DNA of 64,000 nt from Acidipila rosea (GTDB lineage: Bacteria > Acidobacteriota > Terriglobia > Terriglobales > Acidobacteriaceae). The translations under genes were made by a program, and so were the position numbers. The notes under the pieces are model-generated. The model saw nothing but the letters and a program-made list of their open reading frames with translations. It did not search any database and had not been told where the DNA came from. Position 1 is the stretch's first letter. Every line of letters begins with the position of its first letter. Where the stretch lies: NCBI RefSeq assembly GCF_004339725.1, contig NZ_SMGK01000004.1:1-64000 (forward strand), read 5' to 3'. Below, in pieces: positions 54,748 to 62,275 of the stretch.

Positions 54748-55803
54748 ATGAATCCTTCCCGTCCCAATCGTCGCGATTTTTTGAAGAGCAGTGGTGCGTT
54801 GACCGCTGCGGCAGTGCTTGCCGGGCCAGCGATTGCGCGCGCCGGGACGCTGCCGCCGCTACCCGTGAACCCCCGGACGCAGGCTGCGATGCCGACGCGC
54901 AACCTGGGCAAGACTGGCTACAAGGTCGGGATCTTCAGTCTGGGCGGGCAGGCCTCCATCGAGCGGCCGAACAATTTCGATGTGGCGGTGCCGATTATCG
55001 ATCGCGCGCTTGATCTTGGAGTGAACTATCTCGACACTTCGTCGATCTACGGCGGTCCTGCGCGGTGGAGCGAACAGTATGTGGGCGTGGTGATGAAACG
55101 GCGGCGTAACGAGGCGTTTCTTGCGACGAAGACGAAGGAACGGACACGCGACGGCTCGATGCGCATGATCGAGGAGTCACTGAAGCTACTGAACACGGAC
55201 CACGTCGATCTGTGGCAGCTGCACGATGTGGGCATTCCGGAAGATGTCGACCAGATTTTTGCGAAGGGCGGCGCGATGGAAGCGCTGATTGAGATGCATG
55301 AGCAGAAGGTCGTGCGCTTTCTCGGAGTGACGGGCCATCATCGTCCAGACGCATTGATGGAGGCGATCAATCGCTATCCTTTCGATTGCATCCTGATGGC
55401 GATGAATGCCGCGGACCCGCACCACTGGAGCTTTACCGATCAACTGCTGCCGCTGGCAGTTGAAAAGCAGATGGGCATTATCGGCATGAAGGTGCCGTCG
55501 CGAGGACGGCTGCTGGCGAGCTGGACCCCGCCGCCGATGGAGAAGCAGCTTCACTCCTGGGAAGGAATTGTGCCGACGGATAAGCCGGGCACACTGACGA
55601 TGCGGCAGGCGATGTACTACACGCTGTCGCGGCCGGTGAGTACGGTGATCATCGGATGCGATTCAGTGGCGCAGCTGGAAGAGAATGTATCGCTGGCGCG
55701 GGAGTTTACGCCGTTCAATGAGCAGCAGATGCAGGAGCTGATCGCAAAGGCCGAGCCGGTGTCGAAGCAGGCGCTGTTCTTCCGGTTTCTCGGGCGACCT
55801 TGA
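54748..55803 (+). CDS. Tat-exported aldo/keto reductase
   Basis: 351 residues from the ATG at 54748, with GCAGGAG upstream. A twin-arginine signal (NRRDFLKSSGALTAAAVLAGP in part) is followed by an AKR barrel: MPTRNLGKTGYKV, DLGVNYLDTSSIYG with catalytic Asp and Tyr, ATKTKERT with Lys and LWQLHDVG with His. Such Tat-exported AKRs are common in Acidobacteriota and act on periplasmic carbonyls; the substrate is unknown. It is divergent from the GH36-like gene, so the two may share regulation. Confidence 0.93.
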   Translation: MNPSRPNRRDFLKSSGALTAAAVLAGPAIARAGTLPPLPVNPRTQAAMPTRNLGKTGYKVGIFSLGGQASIERPNNFDVAVPIIDRALDLGVNYLDTSSIYGGPARWSEQYVGVVMKRRRNEAFLATKTKERTRDGSMRMIEESLKLLNTDHVDLWQLHDVGIPEDVDQIFAKGGAMEALIEMHEQKVVRFLGVTGHHRPDALMEAINRYPFDCILMAMNAADPHHWSFTDQLLPLAVEKQMGIIGMKVPSRGRLLASWTPPPMEKQLHSWEGIVPTDKPGTLTMRQAMYYTLSRPVSTVIIGCDSVAQLEENVSLAREFTPFNEQQMQELIAKAEPVSKQALFFRFLGRP

Positions 55804-56125
55804 GGGAAGTGCCTGCCGGCGTTTCCCTCGCCAGCATTTGTGCAGTCGCAAAAGTGAGCTACGTTGCCTCGTGAGGTTATCAGGGAGTTAATGTGTCCCC
55901 GTAACTCTGACAGACATGCTATCCTACAGATGCATAAGAGCCTGATCCCTGCGCAAGCAGAGAATCATCCGGATCAGGTGATGCCTCCAGCCCAGATCTT
56001 AGCTGGAACTCCTTCCCGGGCACACCCGCCCTGTTTGTCTTTGCAAACCAAAATCGATTGAGCAAAGGATCACGTGAGTCCATACCGACACGGCTGCCAA
56101 TCCCAAGAGAGCAGACCGAATTTTG
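55804..56125 (+). other. Leader region of the DEAD-box helicase gene, no gene
   Basis: This gap of about 320 bases between the aldo/keto reductase gene and the helicase gene holds no plausible coding frame. It contains the three consecutive hairpins listed separately and an AT-richer part before the helicase start. Confidence 0.6.
55885..56006 (+). ncRNA. Candidate structured 5' leader RNA
   Basis: Three perfect stems follow one another. GAGTTA/TAACTC (55885-55890 with 55902-55907). CCTGATCC/GGATCAGG (55941-55948 with 55971-55978), which encloses CTGC-GCAA-GCAG, a hairpin with a GCAA tetraloop. CCAGC/GCTGG (55987-55991 with 56002-56006). The helicase start is 120 bases downstream. Long leaders are known for cold-induced RNA helicases; whether this one is regulatory is inferred. 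Confidence 0.4.
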
Positions 56126-57394
56126 ATGACACCTTTTTCAGAACTAAACCTTTCCTCCAACCTTAAAAAACAACTTGCCGCGCTGAACTTCGTTACGCCG
56201 ACCCCTGTGCAGGATGCAGCCATCCCGCAGGCGATGGAAGGCAAAGACGTTCACGCGACTGCCCAGACGGGCACAGGCAAGACTCTGAGCTTTTTGATTC
56301 CAGCGATTGAACGCCTGCAGAAGACGCAGGGGAAACACCCGGCTGTGCTGGTGCTGGTTCCTACCCGCGAGCTCGCGCTGCAGGTCGAGAAGCAGTATCG
56401 CGACCTGGTGGGACGCTACCTGCCGAAGGCAGCAGTCGTGATCGGCGGCGCCAGCGAAAAGGGCCAGATCAGCGACCTCCGCGGAGGAGCGCGCGTTGTG
56501 ATTGCCACTCCGGGACGGCTCGAAGACTTGCTCGAACGCCGGATGCTGAAGATCGACAAGATTGAAATGCTGATCCTCGACGAAGCAGACCGCATGCTTG
56601 ACATGGGCTTCGTTCCGGCGATTCGCCGCATTGTTTCAAAGATTCCCAAGGAGCGGCAGACCCTTTGCTTCTCGGCAACGGTGGACCCGGCGGTTGCTCA
56701 CCTGTTGGCTGAGGTGCTGCGCAACCCGGTTCGCCTGTCGTTCGGCTCGACCCAGAAGACTTCTTCATCGGTCAAGCTGATCGCCTATGAAGTGGAGCAG
56801 AGCCAGAAGGCGGCGCTGATCCATCGCGTGGTTTCAAACGAGGCCGGCCAGTCGCTGATCTTTGTGGGGACCAAGCGGCGTACAGAAGATGTGGCCAGGA
56901 AGCTGGAGCGCGCAGGCGTTTCGGTAGCGGTGATGCACGGCGACCGTTCCCAGTCGCAGCGCAACCGTGCGCTTGAGTCCTTCCAGAAGGGCCGCGCCCA
57001 GGTGCTGGTAGCAACGGACGTCGCTTCGCGCGGCATCCACTGCGACAACATCGCGCAGGTCATCAACTACGACCTGCCGAAGATGGCAGAGGACTTCATC
57101 CACCGTGCGGGCCGTACAGGTCGCGCTGGTGCGACAGGGATTGCGGCGAGTTTCTACACGCCGATCGAACGGCGCGAAATTGCCCGCTTCGAGCGTTCGC
57201 TGGACCTGAAGATCGAGCGTATCGCGATCAAGGAAAATCTGGTTCGCGAACAGCGCGGGCAGATGGTGGATACAGCAAAGCTGAAGTTCGCGGGGGCGCC
57301 AGCTCCCACGCGCGGAAAGAGTGGCGGTCGCCGCAATATGCCGGCGGGCGTTTATCTTGAAGGCGAATCGCTGCAGAAGTACGCAGCGCGGTAA
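56126..57394 (+). CDS. DEAD-box RNA helicase, RhlE/DeaD-like
   Basis: 422 residues from the ATG at 56126. The Q motif (FSELNLSSNLKKQLAALNFVTPTPVQ), Walker A AQTGTGKT, DEAD in LILDEADRMLDMGF, SAT and HRAGRTGR are intact. The short basic C-terminal extension (GAPAPTRGKSGGRRNMP) is of the RhlE type. It unwinds short RNA duplexes in ribosome maturation or mRNA decay. A long structured leader upstream suggests post-transcriptional control, perhaps by cold. It is followed by a strong bidirectional terminator. Confidence 0.95.
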   Translation: MTPFSELNLSSNLKKQLAALNFVTPTPVQDAAIPQAMEGKDVHATAQTGTGKTLSFLIPAIERLQKTQGKHPAVLVLVPTRELALQVEKQYRDLVGRYLPKAAVVIGGASEKGQISDLRGGARVVIATPGRLEDLLERRMLKIDKIEMLILDEADRMLDMGFVPAIRRIVSKIPKERQTLCFSATVDPAVAHLLAEVLRNPVRLSFGSTQKTSSSVKLIAYEVEQSQKAALIHRVVSNEAGQSLIFVGTKRRTEDVARKLERAGVSVAVMHGDRSQSQRNRALESFQKGRAQVLVATDVASRGIHCDNIAQVINYDLPKMAEDFIHRAGRTGRAGATGIAASFYTPIERREIARFERSLDLKIERIAIKENLVREQRGQMVDTAKLKFAGAPAPTRGKSGGRRNMPAGVYLEGESLQKYAAR

Positions 57395-57420
57395 GAGCGG
57401 AAGCTTTCCCAACAGTAGCG

Positions 57421-57460
57421 AAAGAAGGGCGCGGCCTGATGGCTGCGCCCTTCTTTATTT
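57421..57460. terminator. Bidirectional terminator
   Basis: AAAGAAGGGCGC (57421-57432) and GCGCCCTTCTTT (57445-57456) form a perfect 12-bp stem, with a small GCC/GGC extension inside, and are followed by ATTT. It overlaps the stop codon of the convergent lipoprotein gene. Confidence 0.85.
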
Positions 57461-58336
57461 GATGATTCGGGTCTGCACGCCGGCGGGAATCTTCATCTGG
57501 AACTGGTTGTCGTTGAGCTTCTGGTTGACCGTGAGCTTCTGGATGGTGATGACGATCTGGTATTCCTCAAGCGGCCTGCGGATGGTGATGATGCCGGGAA
57601 ATTTTGCGGTGCCGAAGGTCTGATATGGGCCGTAAAGAGCCTGGGTCTCGATATCGCCGTTCTTGTCATAGATGTCCTCTTCGTAGGGGAGAAGATCGAT
57701 GCGGCTGAAGTGGATGACGCGCTCGGGGATGAGTTCGTTGCTGTCCGGCTGTTTGCGGAGGACGTTGAGGTCATAGTCCGGCTGGACGATGAGCCGCTTC
57801 TTTTTGGAATCCTGTACGGTCTTGGTCTGATTGGTGATGGAGTAGAGCTCGTCCGGACCAATGCTGTGGATGAGCAGCGAATCGAAGAAGATGTTGGGCC
57901 GAAGGTTCTCAATCGGATTGGTGGACTGCACGGTCACGGAGTTCGACCCGACGATGGCCTTGTTCTTGATGGGGATGTAGAGTTTGAAGGTCTGACCGTC
58001 GCTGGCAAGGTCAAAGGCGATAGTGTGCAACACAGGAACCAGGCCGAGGACGCGCAGGTTCTCCGGCTTGCGCAGCAGAATATAGCCGCTGAAGGACGTA
58101 TAGTCAGTGACCTTGCCCTTCTTCGCGCCGCCGGCCGAGGCGCGAAATTCAACCTTGGCGTTGAGCGAGTCGATTGCATCGTACTGCTTGTTGATGCTGT
58201 CGACCAGTTGAGAGCCGGAGGCGCTCATGACGACTCCCGGCATGCTAACCTGCATCACTTTACGGGTATGCTTCAGGCATCCGGTCAACGCCGGCAGCAG
58301 CATCGCCATTGCCTGAATCCATCGCTTACGCATCAT
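57455..58336 (-). CDS. DUF4292/LolB-like lipoprotein
   Basis: 293 residues. Lipobox LPALTGC gives Cys20. The mature part resembles the LolA/LolB-like fold of DUF4292: VDSINKQYDAIDSLNAKVEF, FSGYILLRKPENLRVLGL and DLASDGQTFKLYIP. Such proteins may ferry lipoproteins or lipids to the outer membrane; the role is inferred from fold. The stop codon lies inside the helicase terminator. It follows the mltG gene on the same strand with 28 bases between. Confidence 0.75.
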   Translation of the reverse strand: MMRKRWIQAMAMLLPALTGCLKHTRKVMQVSMPGVVMSASGSQLVDSINKQYDAIDSLNAKVEFRASAGGAKKGKVTDYTSFSGYILLRKPENLRVLGLVPVLHTIAFDLASDGQTFKLYIPIKNKAIVGSNSVTVQSTNPIENLRPNIFFDSLLIHSIGPDELYSITNQTKTVQDSKKKRLIVQPDYDLNVLRKQPDSNELIPERVIHFSRIDLLPYEEDIYDKNGDIETQALYGPYQTFGTAKFPGIITIRRPLEEYQIVITIQKLTVNQKLNDNQFQMKIPAGVQTRIIK

Positions 58337-58364
58337 GCCTCAAAAAAAGTAACTGCTCCGGTGC

Positions 58365-59360
58365 TTATTGTGTTCCGCCCGCATGGACTGCGTGCCGGTA
58401 GGCCGCAACATTGCGTTGGTGCTCTTCGAGAGTGGCTGCAAAGCGGGAGTGCCCTGCTGGATCCGCGCCTGCTGCGACAAAGTAAAGGTAGTTCGACTTC
58501 GCTGGTGACATCGCCGCCTTGATGGACGTCATGCCGGGATTGCAGACAGGGCCGGGCGGAAGTCCTGCATGCTTATACGTGTTGTAAGGCGAATCCGCCG
58601 CAAGGTCAGACTGATAAATCGTACCGCGATAGCGTCCGTCGAGCAGCGCGGCGTAGATGACCGACGGATCGGTCATCAGCGGCATGCCCTGGGCGAGGCG
58701 GTTTTCAAAGACGCTGGCCACTAGGGGCCGCTCGCTATCGATCGGGGTTTCCTTCTCAACGAGTGAGGCAATGATGATGACCTTATGAAATCCAGTGGTC
58801 AGCCCTGCGAGGGCGGCTGCTTCTCGAAAGCGCCTGACCATGGTGGCGACCATGTGCTCCGGCGTGACGAGCCGTTCGAAGTGGTACGTATCCGGGAAGA
58901 GATAGCCTTCCAGGCTATCGGCCAGGGGATCGATGTCGGAGATGAGCGCGGTGTCTTTGCGGGCGGCGGCAAGGAAGGCTTCGCGGGAGCCGAGCTGGGC
59001 CGCTTCCACGCGCTGCGCGATGTCGAAGATGTTTGCACCCTCGGGGATGGTGAGCGCGCGTGTATAGACGTCGCCACGGACGAGACGCGAGTAGACCTCA
59101 CTCATGCGTGAAGGGTGATCGAAACGATACTCGCCAGCCTTGAGCGAACCGCCGCGCACAACGTGCAGCGCTTCGAAGACATAGCGATTCAGAATGAATC
59201 CCTGGCGCTGGAGCTGGGCGGCTATCTTCATTGTCGGCGTTCCGGGGGCGATCTCCAGAAAGGTTTCCGTGTGCGGGCCAGTGGGCGTGAGCAGCACGAA
59301 GGCAACGGTCGAGGCAGCCACTACGATCAACAACAGGAGCAATCCGAAAAAACGCTTCAC
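58365..59360 (-). CDS. mltG: Endolytic murein transglycosylase MltG
   Basis: 331 residues. A single N-terminal membrane anchor (FGLLLLLIVVAASTVAFVLL), a LysM-like part (about 40-90) and the YceG/MltG domain with YLFPDTYHF and the catalytic-Glu motif ASLVEKET. The later PYNTYKHAGLPPGPVCNPG block is family specific. It cuts new glycan strands near the membrane and so sets strand length. It lies upstream of the DUF4292 lipoprotein on the same strand. Confidence 0.97.
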   Translation of the reverse strand: MKRFFGLLLLLIVVAASTVAFVLLTPTGPHTETFLEIAPGTPTMKIAAQLQRQGFILNRYVFEALHVVRGGSLKAGEYRFDHPSRMSEVYSRLVRGDVYTRALTIPEGANIFDIAQRVEAAQLGSREAFLAAARKDTALISDIDPLADSLEGYLFPDTYHFERLVTPEHMVATMVRRFREAAALAGLTTGFHKVIIIASLVEKETPIDSERPLVASVFENRLAQGMPLMTDPSVIYAALLDGRYRGTIYQSDLAADSPYNTYKHAGLPPGPVCNPGMTSIKAAMSPAKSNYLYFVAAGADPAGHSRFAATLEEHQRNVAAYRHAVHAGGTQ

Positions 59361-59490
59361 GCAAAAGACCCTTTATTGATTCAGCCCCTTTTTTGGATTG
59401 GGTAACGGGCCGAACCTATTCAATTTTATGATGCTGGCGTGGTTTGCGCGGGCATAGGTGCGCAGGATTCAAGCTGATACACTCGACCCG

Positions 59491-61308
59491 ATGAGTCTCC
59501 GGCGATTTGTGCTTTCTTCCATGCTTGCTGCTGCGGCTTTCGCGCCGCTCGTTTCCTCCGCTCAGCCGCGCAGTTTTACTGTCCAGAATGGGCAGTTCAC
59601 GCTTGATGGGAAACCGTTCCGCATTATTTCGGGCGAGATCCACTATGCACGGGTGCCACGCGCCTACTGGCGCGATCGGCTGAAGATGGCCAAGGCGATG
59701 GGGTTGAACACTATTACCACGTATGTCTTCTGGAATGAACAGGAGCCGGAGCGCGGAGTGTTTGACTTCACCGGCAACCGGGATGTGGCGGAGTTTGTGC
59801 GGGAGGCGCAGCAGGAGGGGCTGTACGTGATTCTGCGTCCGGGCCCCTATGCCTGCGCGGAGTGGGAGTTTGGCGGTTTTCCGGCGTGGCTGCTTAAGGA
59901 CCACAACATGGTGGTGCGTTCGAGCTATCCCGGTTTCATCTCTGCTGCCAGCGAATACATGAAGAAGCTCGGCGAGCAGGTTGCGCCGCTGCAGATCGGC
60001 AACGGCGGCCCAATTATCGCCGTGCAGGTGGAGAACGAATACGGCTCTTTTGGCGATGATCACGCCTATATGGAGCAGATTCACAAGATGATTGTCGATG
60101 CCGGGTTTACCAAGGCGCAGCTCTACACGGCGGACGGCGCGGACATGCTGGCCAAGGGCACGCTGCCGGAGCTGCCTGCGGCGATCAATTTTGGCCCGGG
60201 CGACGCGCAGAGGAGCTATCCGCTGCTGAAGAAGTTTCGGCCGCAGGGGCCATTCATGACGGGCGAGTACTGGGACGGCTGGTTCGATCACTGGGGCTCG
60301 AAGCATGCGGTGACAAACATGAAGCAGCAGGTCGCGGACCTGGACTGGATGCTGAAGCAGGGCTACTCGGTGAGCATTTACATGTTCGAGGGAGGCACGA
60401 GCTTTGGATGGATGAACGGGGCGAACTCCAACGGCAAGGACTATCAGCCGGACGTGACCAGCTACGACTACGACGCCGCGCTCGATGAAAGTGGTCATCC
60501 TACGCCGAAGTATTTCGCCTTTCGCGATGTGATCTCGAAAGATACGGGTGTGACGCCGCCGCCGGTTCCTGCGGCTCCAGTTGCGGTCGCGATTGCGCCC
60601 TTCAAGTTTGCGCAGTCGGTCTCGCTGTGGAAGACGCTGCCTGCGCCAACGCACTCCGAACAGCCGCTGACGATGGAAGATATGGGGCAGGCGTATGGCT
60701 ATATTCTCTATCGGACGAAGCTGCAGCAGCCTGTGTCGGGGGAACTGGCGCTGCATACGCTGCATGACTATGCGCGGGTTTATGTGGGTGGGAAGTACAT
60801 CGGCTCGGTCGATCGACGCCTGAACCAGACGGGGCTGCAGGTGGATGCGCCTGCAGGCTCGCAGCTGGATATTCTGGTTGAGAATACGGGGCGGGTGAAC
60901 TATACGACCGTAATCCGCGGGGAGCGTGTGGGAATACTGGGGGGCGTGACTGCTGCAGGCAAGCCGGTTACCGGATGGGAGAACTATCCGTTGCCGATGA
61001 CCGCGACTGCTTCGCTGCCCTTTACCGATGAGCCTTGCACAGGACCTTGCTTTTATCGTGCGGCCTTCAACGTGAGCAAGACTGCGGACACCCACCTGGA
61101 TACGAGCGCGTGGACGAAGGGTGAGGTCTGGATCAATGGACGCGCGCTGGGGCGGGTGTGGAATATAGGGCCGCAGAAGACACTCTATCTGCCGGGGCCG
61201 TGGCTGAAGAGCGGCGCGAATGAGGTGGTGGTGTTCGATCTGGATGGCGGCGCCGGACGCACGATGCAGGGGCTGGACAAACCCGTGCTGGACGCACCGG
61301 TGAAATAA
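59491..61308 (+). CDS. Exported GH35 beta-galactosidase
   Basis: 605 residues from the ATG at 59491. A signal peptide (1-24) is followed by a GH35 barrel. The sequence FRIISGEIHYARVPRAYWRDRLKMAKAMGLNTITTYVFWNEQEPE is read in part. The acid/base Glu is in ENEYGSFG and the nucleophile Glu in FMTGEYWDGWFD. C-terminal beta domains with GRALGRVWNIGPQKTLYLPG complete the plan. It removes beta-linked galactose from oligosaccharides in the periplasm. It is 131 bases from the divergent mltG and 24 bases before murQ, which it may share a transcript with. Confidence 0.95.
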   Translation: MSLRRFVLSSMLAAAAFAPLVSSAQPRSFTVQNGQFTLDGKPFRIISGEIHYARVPRAYWRDRLKMAKAMGLNTITTYVFWNEQEPERGVFDFTGNRDVAEFVREAQQEGLYVILRPGPYACAEWEFGGFPAWLLKDHNMVVRSSYPGFISAASEYMKKLGEQVAPLQIGNGGPIIAVQVENEYGSFGDDHAYMEQIHKMIVDAGFTKAQLYTADGADMLAKGTLPELPAAINFGPGDAQRSYPLLKKFRPQGPFMTGEYWDGWFDHWGSKHAVTNMKQQVADLDWMLKQGYSVSIYMFEGGTSFGWMNGANSNGKDYQPDVTSYDYDAALDESGHPTPKYFAFRDVISKDTGVTPPPVPAAPVAVAIAPFKFAQSVSLWKTLPAPTHSEQPLTMEDMGQAYGYILYRTKLQQPVSGELALHTLHDYARVYVGGKYIGSVDRRLNQTGLQVDAPAGSQLDILVENTGRVNYTTVIRGERVGILGGVTAAGKPVTGWENYPLPMTATASLPFTDEPCTGPCFYRAAFNVSKTADTHLDTSAWTKGEVWINGRALGRVWNIGPQKTLYLPGPWLKSGANEVVVFDLDGGAGRTMQGLDKPVLDAPVK

Positions 61309-61331
61309 GCTGCGATGATTGCTCACGCCCT

Positions 61332-62270
61332 GTGGCGATACGCTTAAGACGAACCTCACGAGAATTGGAACGCGATCCTTTGAAACTTGACCAGCTGCTG
61401 ACAGAAGCGCGGAACTCCGCAACGGAAAATCTTGATCGGCTGGGCACGCTGGAACTGGTTCATGCGATGCACACCGCGGATCACGATGTGATGGCGGCTG
61501 TGGAGCGCGAGCTGCCGCAGATAGCGCTGGCGATCGACGCGACGGTGGACAGGCTGGACAAAGGTGGCCGCCTCTACTACCTCGGCGCGGGAACTTCAGG
61601 ACGGCTGGGCGTGCTCGATGCGTCTGAGTGTCCGCCAACCTACAACACTCCGCCGGAGATGGTGGTGGGGATTATCGCGGGCGGAGATGTGGCGCTGCGC
61701 AATGCGGTGGAGCTTGCTGAGGACGATCCCGGGCAGGGCCGCGCGGACCTGGAGGCACACGGCTTCTCCGCGAAAGATGTCCTGGTGGGGATTGCGGCCA
61801 GTGGACGCACGCCCTATGTCCTGGGCGGGATGGAGTATGCGAGCAACATCGGCGCGGCGACAATCGGGTTGAGCTGCGTGCCGGGATCGCAGGTGGCGCT
61901 GGCGGCGCAGATTGCGATCACGCCGGCAACCGGCCCCGAGGTGGTGACCGGCTCGACCCGGATGAAGGCGGGGACAGCGACCAAACTGGTGCTGAATATG
62001 ATTACGACGGGTGTCTTTGTGCGCCTGGGGTATGTTTACGGGAACCTGATGGTGAACGTGCAGCCGACGAATGCGAAGCTCGTAGATCGTGCGCGGCGCA
62101 TCGTTGCCTCGATTACTGGACTTGAAACGGCTGAAGCCGCGGAGCTTTTGCGGCAGGCGGGTTCGGTGAAGGTTGCCGTGCTGATGCACCGGCTCGGCCT
62201 CAATAAAGGCGAGGCTGAAATGCGGCTGGCGGCGACGCATGGCCGGCTGCGGACGGCGCTGGGAGAGTAG
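61332..62270 (+). CDS. murQ: N-acetylmuramic acid 6-phosphate etherase
   Basis: 312 residues from the GTG at 61332; TTG 61380 (KLDQLLTEARN) is closer to the start of known MurQ. The SIS domain shows YLGAGTSGRLGVLDASECPPTY and VTGSTRMKAGTATKLVLNMITTG, both MurQ signatures. It splits the lactyl ether of MurNAc-6-phosphate to give GlcNAc-6-phosphate during cell-wall recycling. The context beside mltG fits wall turnover. It ends six bases before the convergent mfd gene. Confidence 0.96.
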   Translation: MAIRLRRTSRELERDPLKLDQLLTEARNSATENLDRLGTLELVHAMHTADHDVMAAVERELPQIALAIDATVDRLDKGGRLYYLGAGTSGRLGVLDASECPPTYNTPPEMVVGIIAGGDVALRNAVELAEDDPGQGRADLEAHGFSAKDVLVGIAASGRTPYVLGGMEYASNIGAATIGLSCVPGSQVALAAQIAITPATGPEVVTGSTRMKAGTATKLVLNMITTGVFVRLGYVYGNLMVNVQPTNAKLVDRARRIVASITGLETAEAAELLRQAGSVKVAVLMHRLGLNKGEAEMRLAATHGRLRTALGE

Positions 62271-62275
62271 AGCCG

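Noticed and set aside
55930-56040. TPP-riboswitch-like strings on the minus strand (GCTAAGATC, ACCTGATCCGG, GCGCAGGGA)
   Set aside because: The order resembles a TPP aptamer, but the P2 and P5 pairings are not present and no gene lies downstream on that strand. A covariance-model scan would settle it.
59416-61638. 740-residue open frame on the minus strand
   Set aside because: It runs antisense to the GH35 gene and the start of murQ, is very rich in Arg, His and Pro, and has no recognisable domain. Both sense genes have full family motifs.
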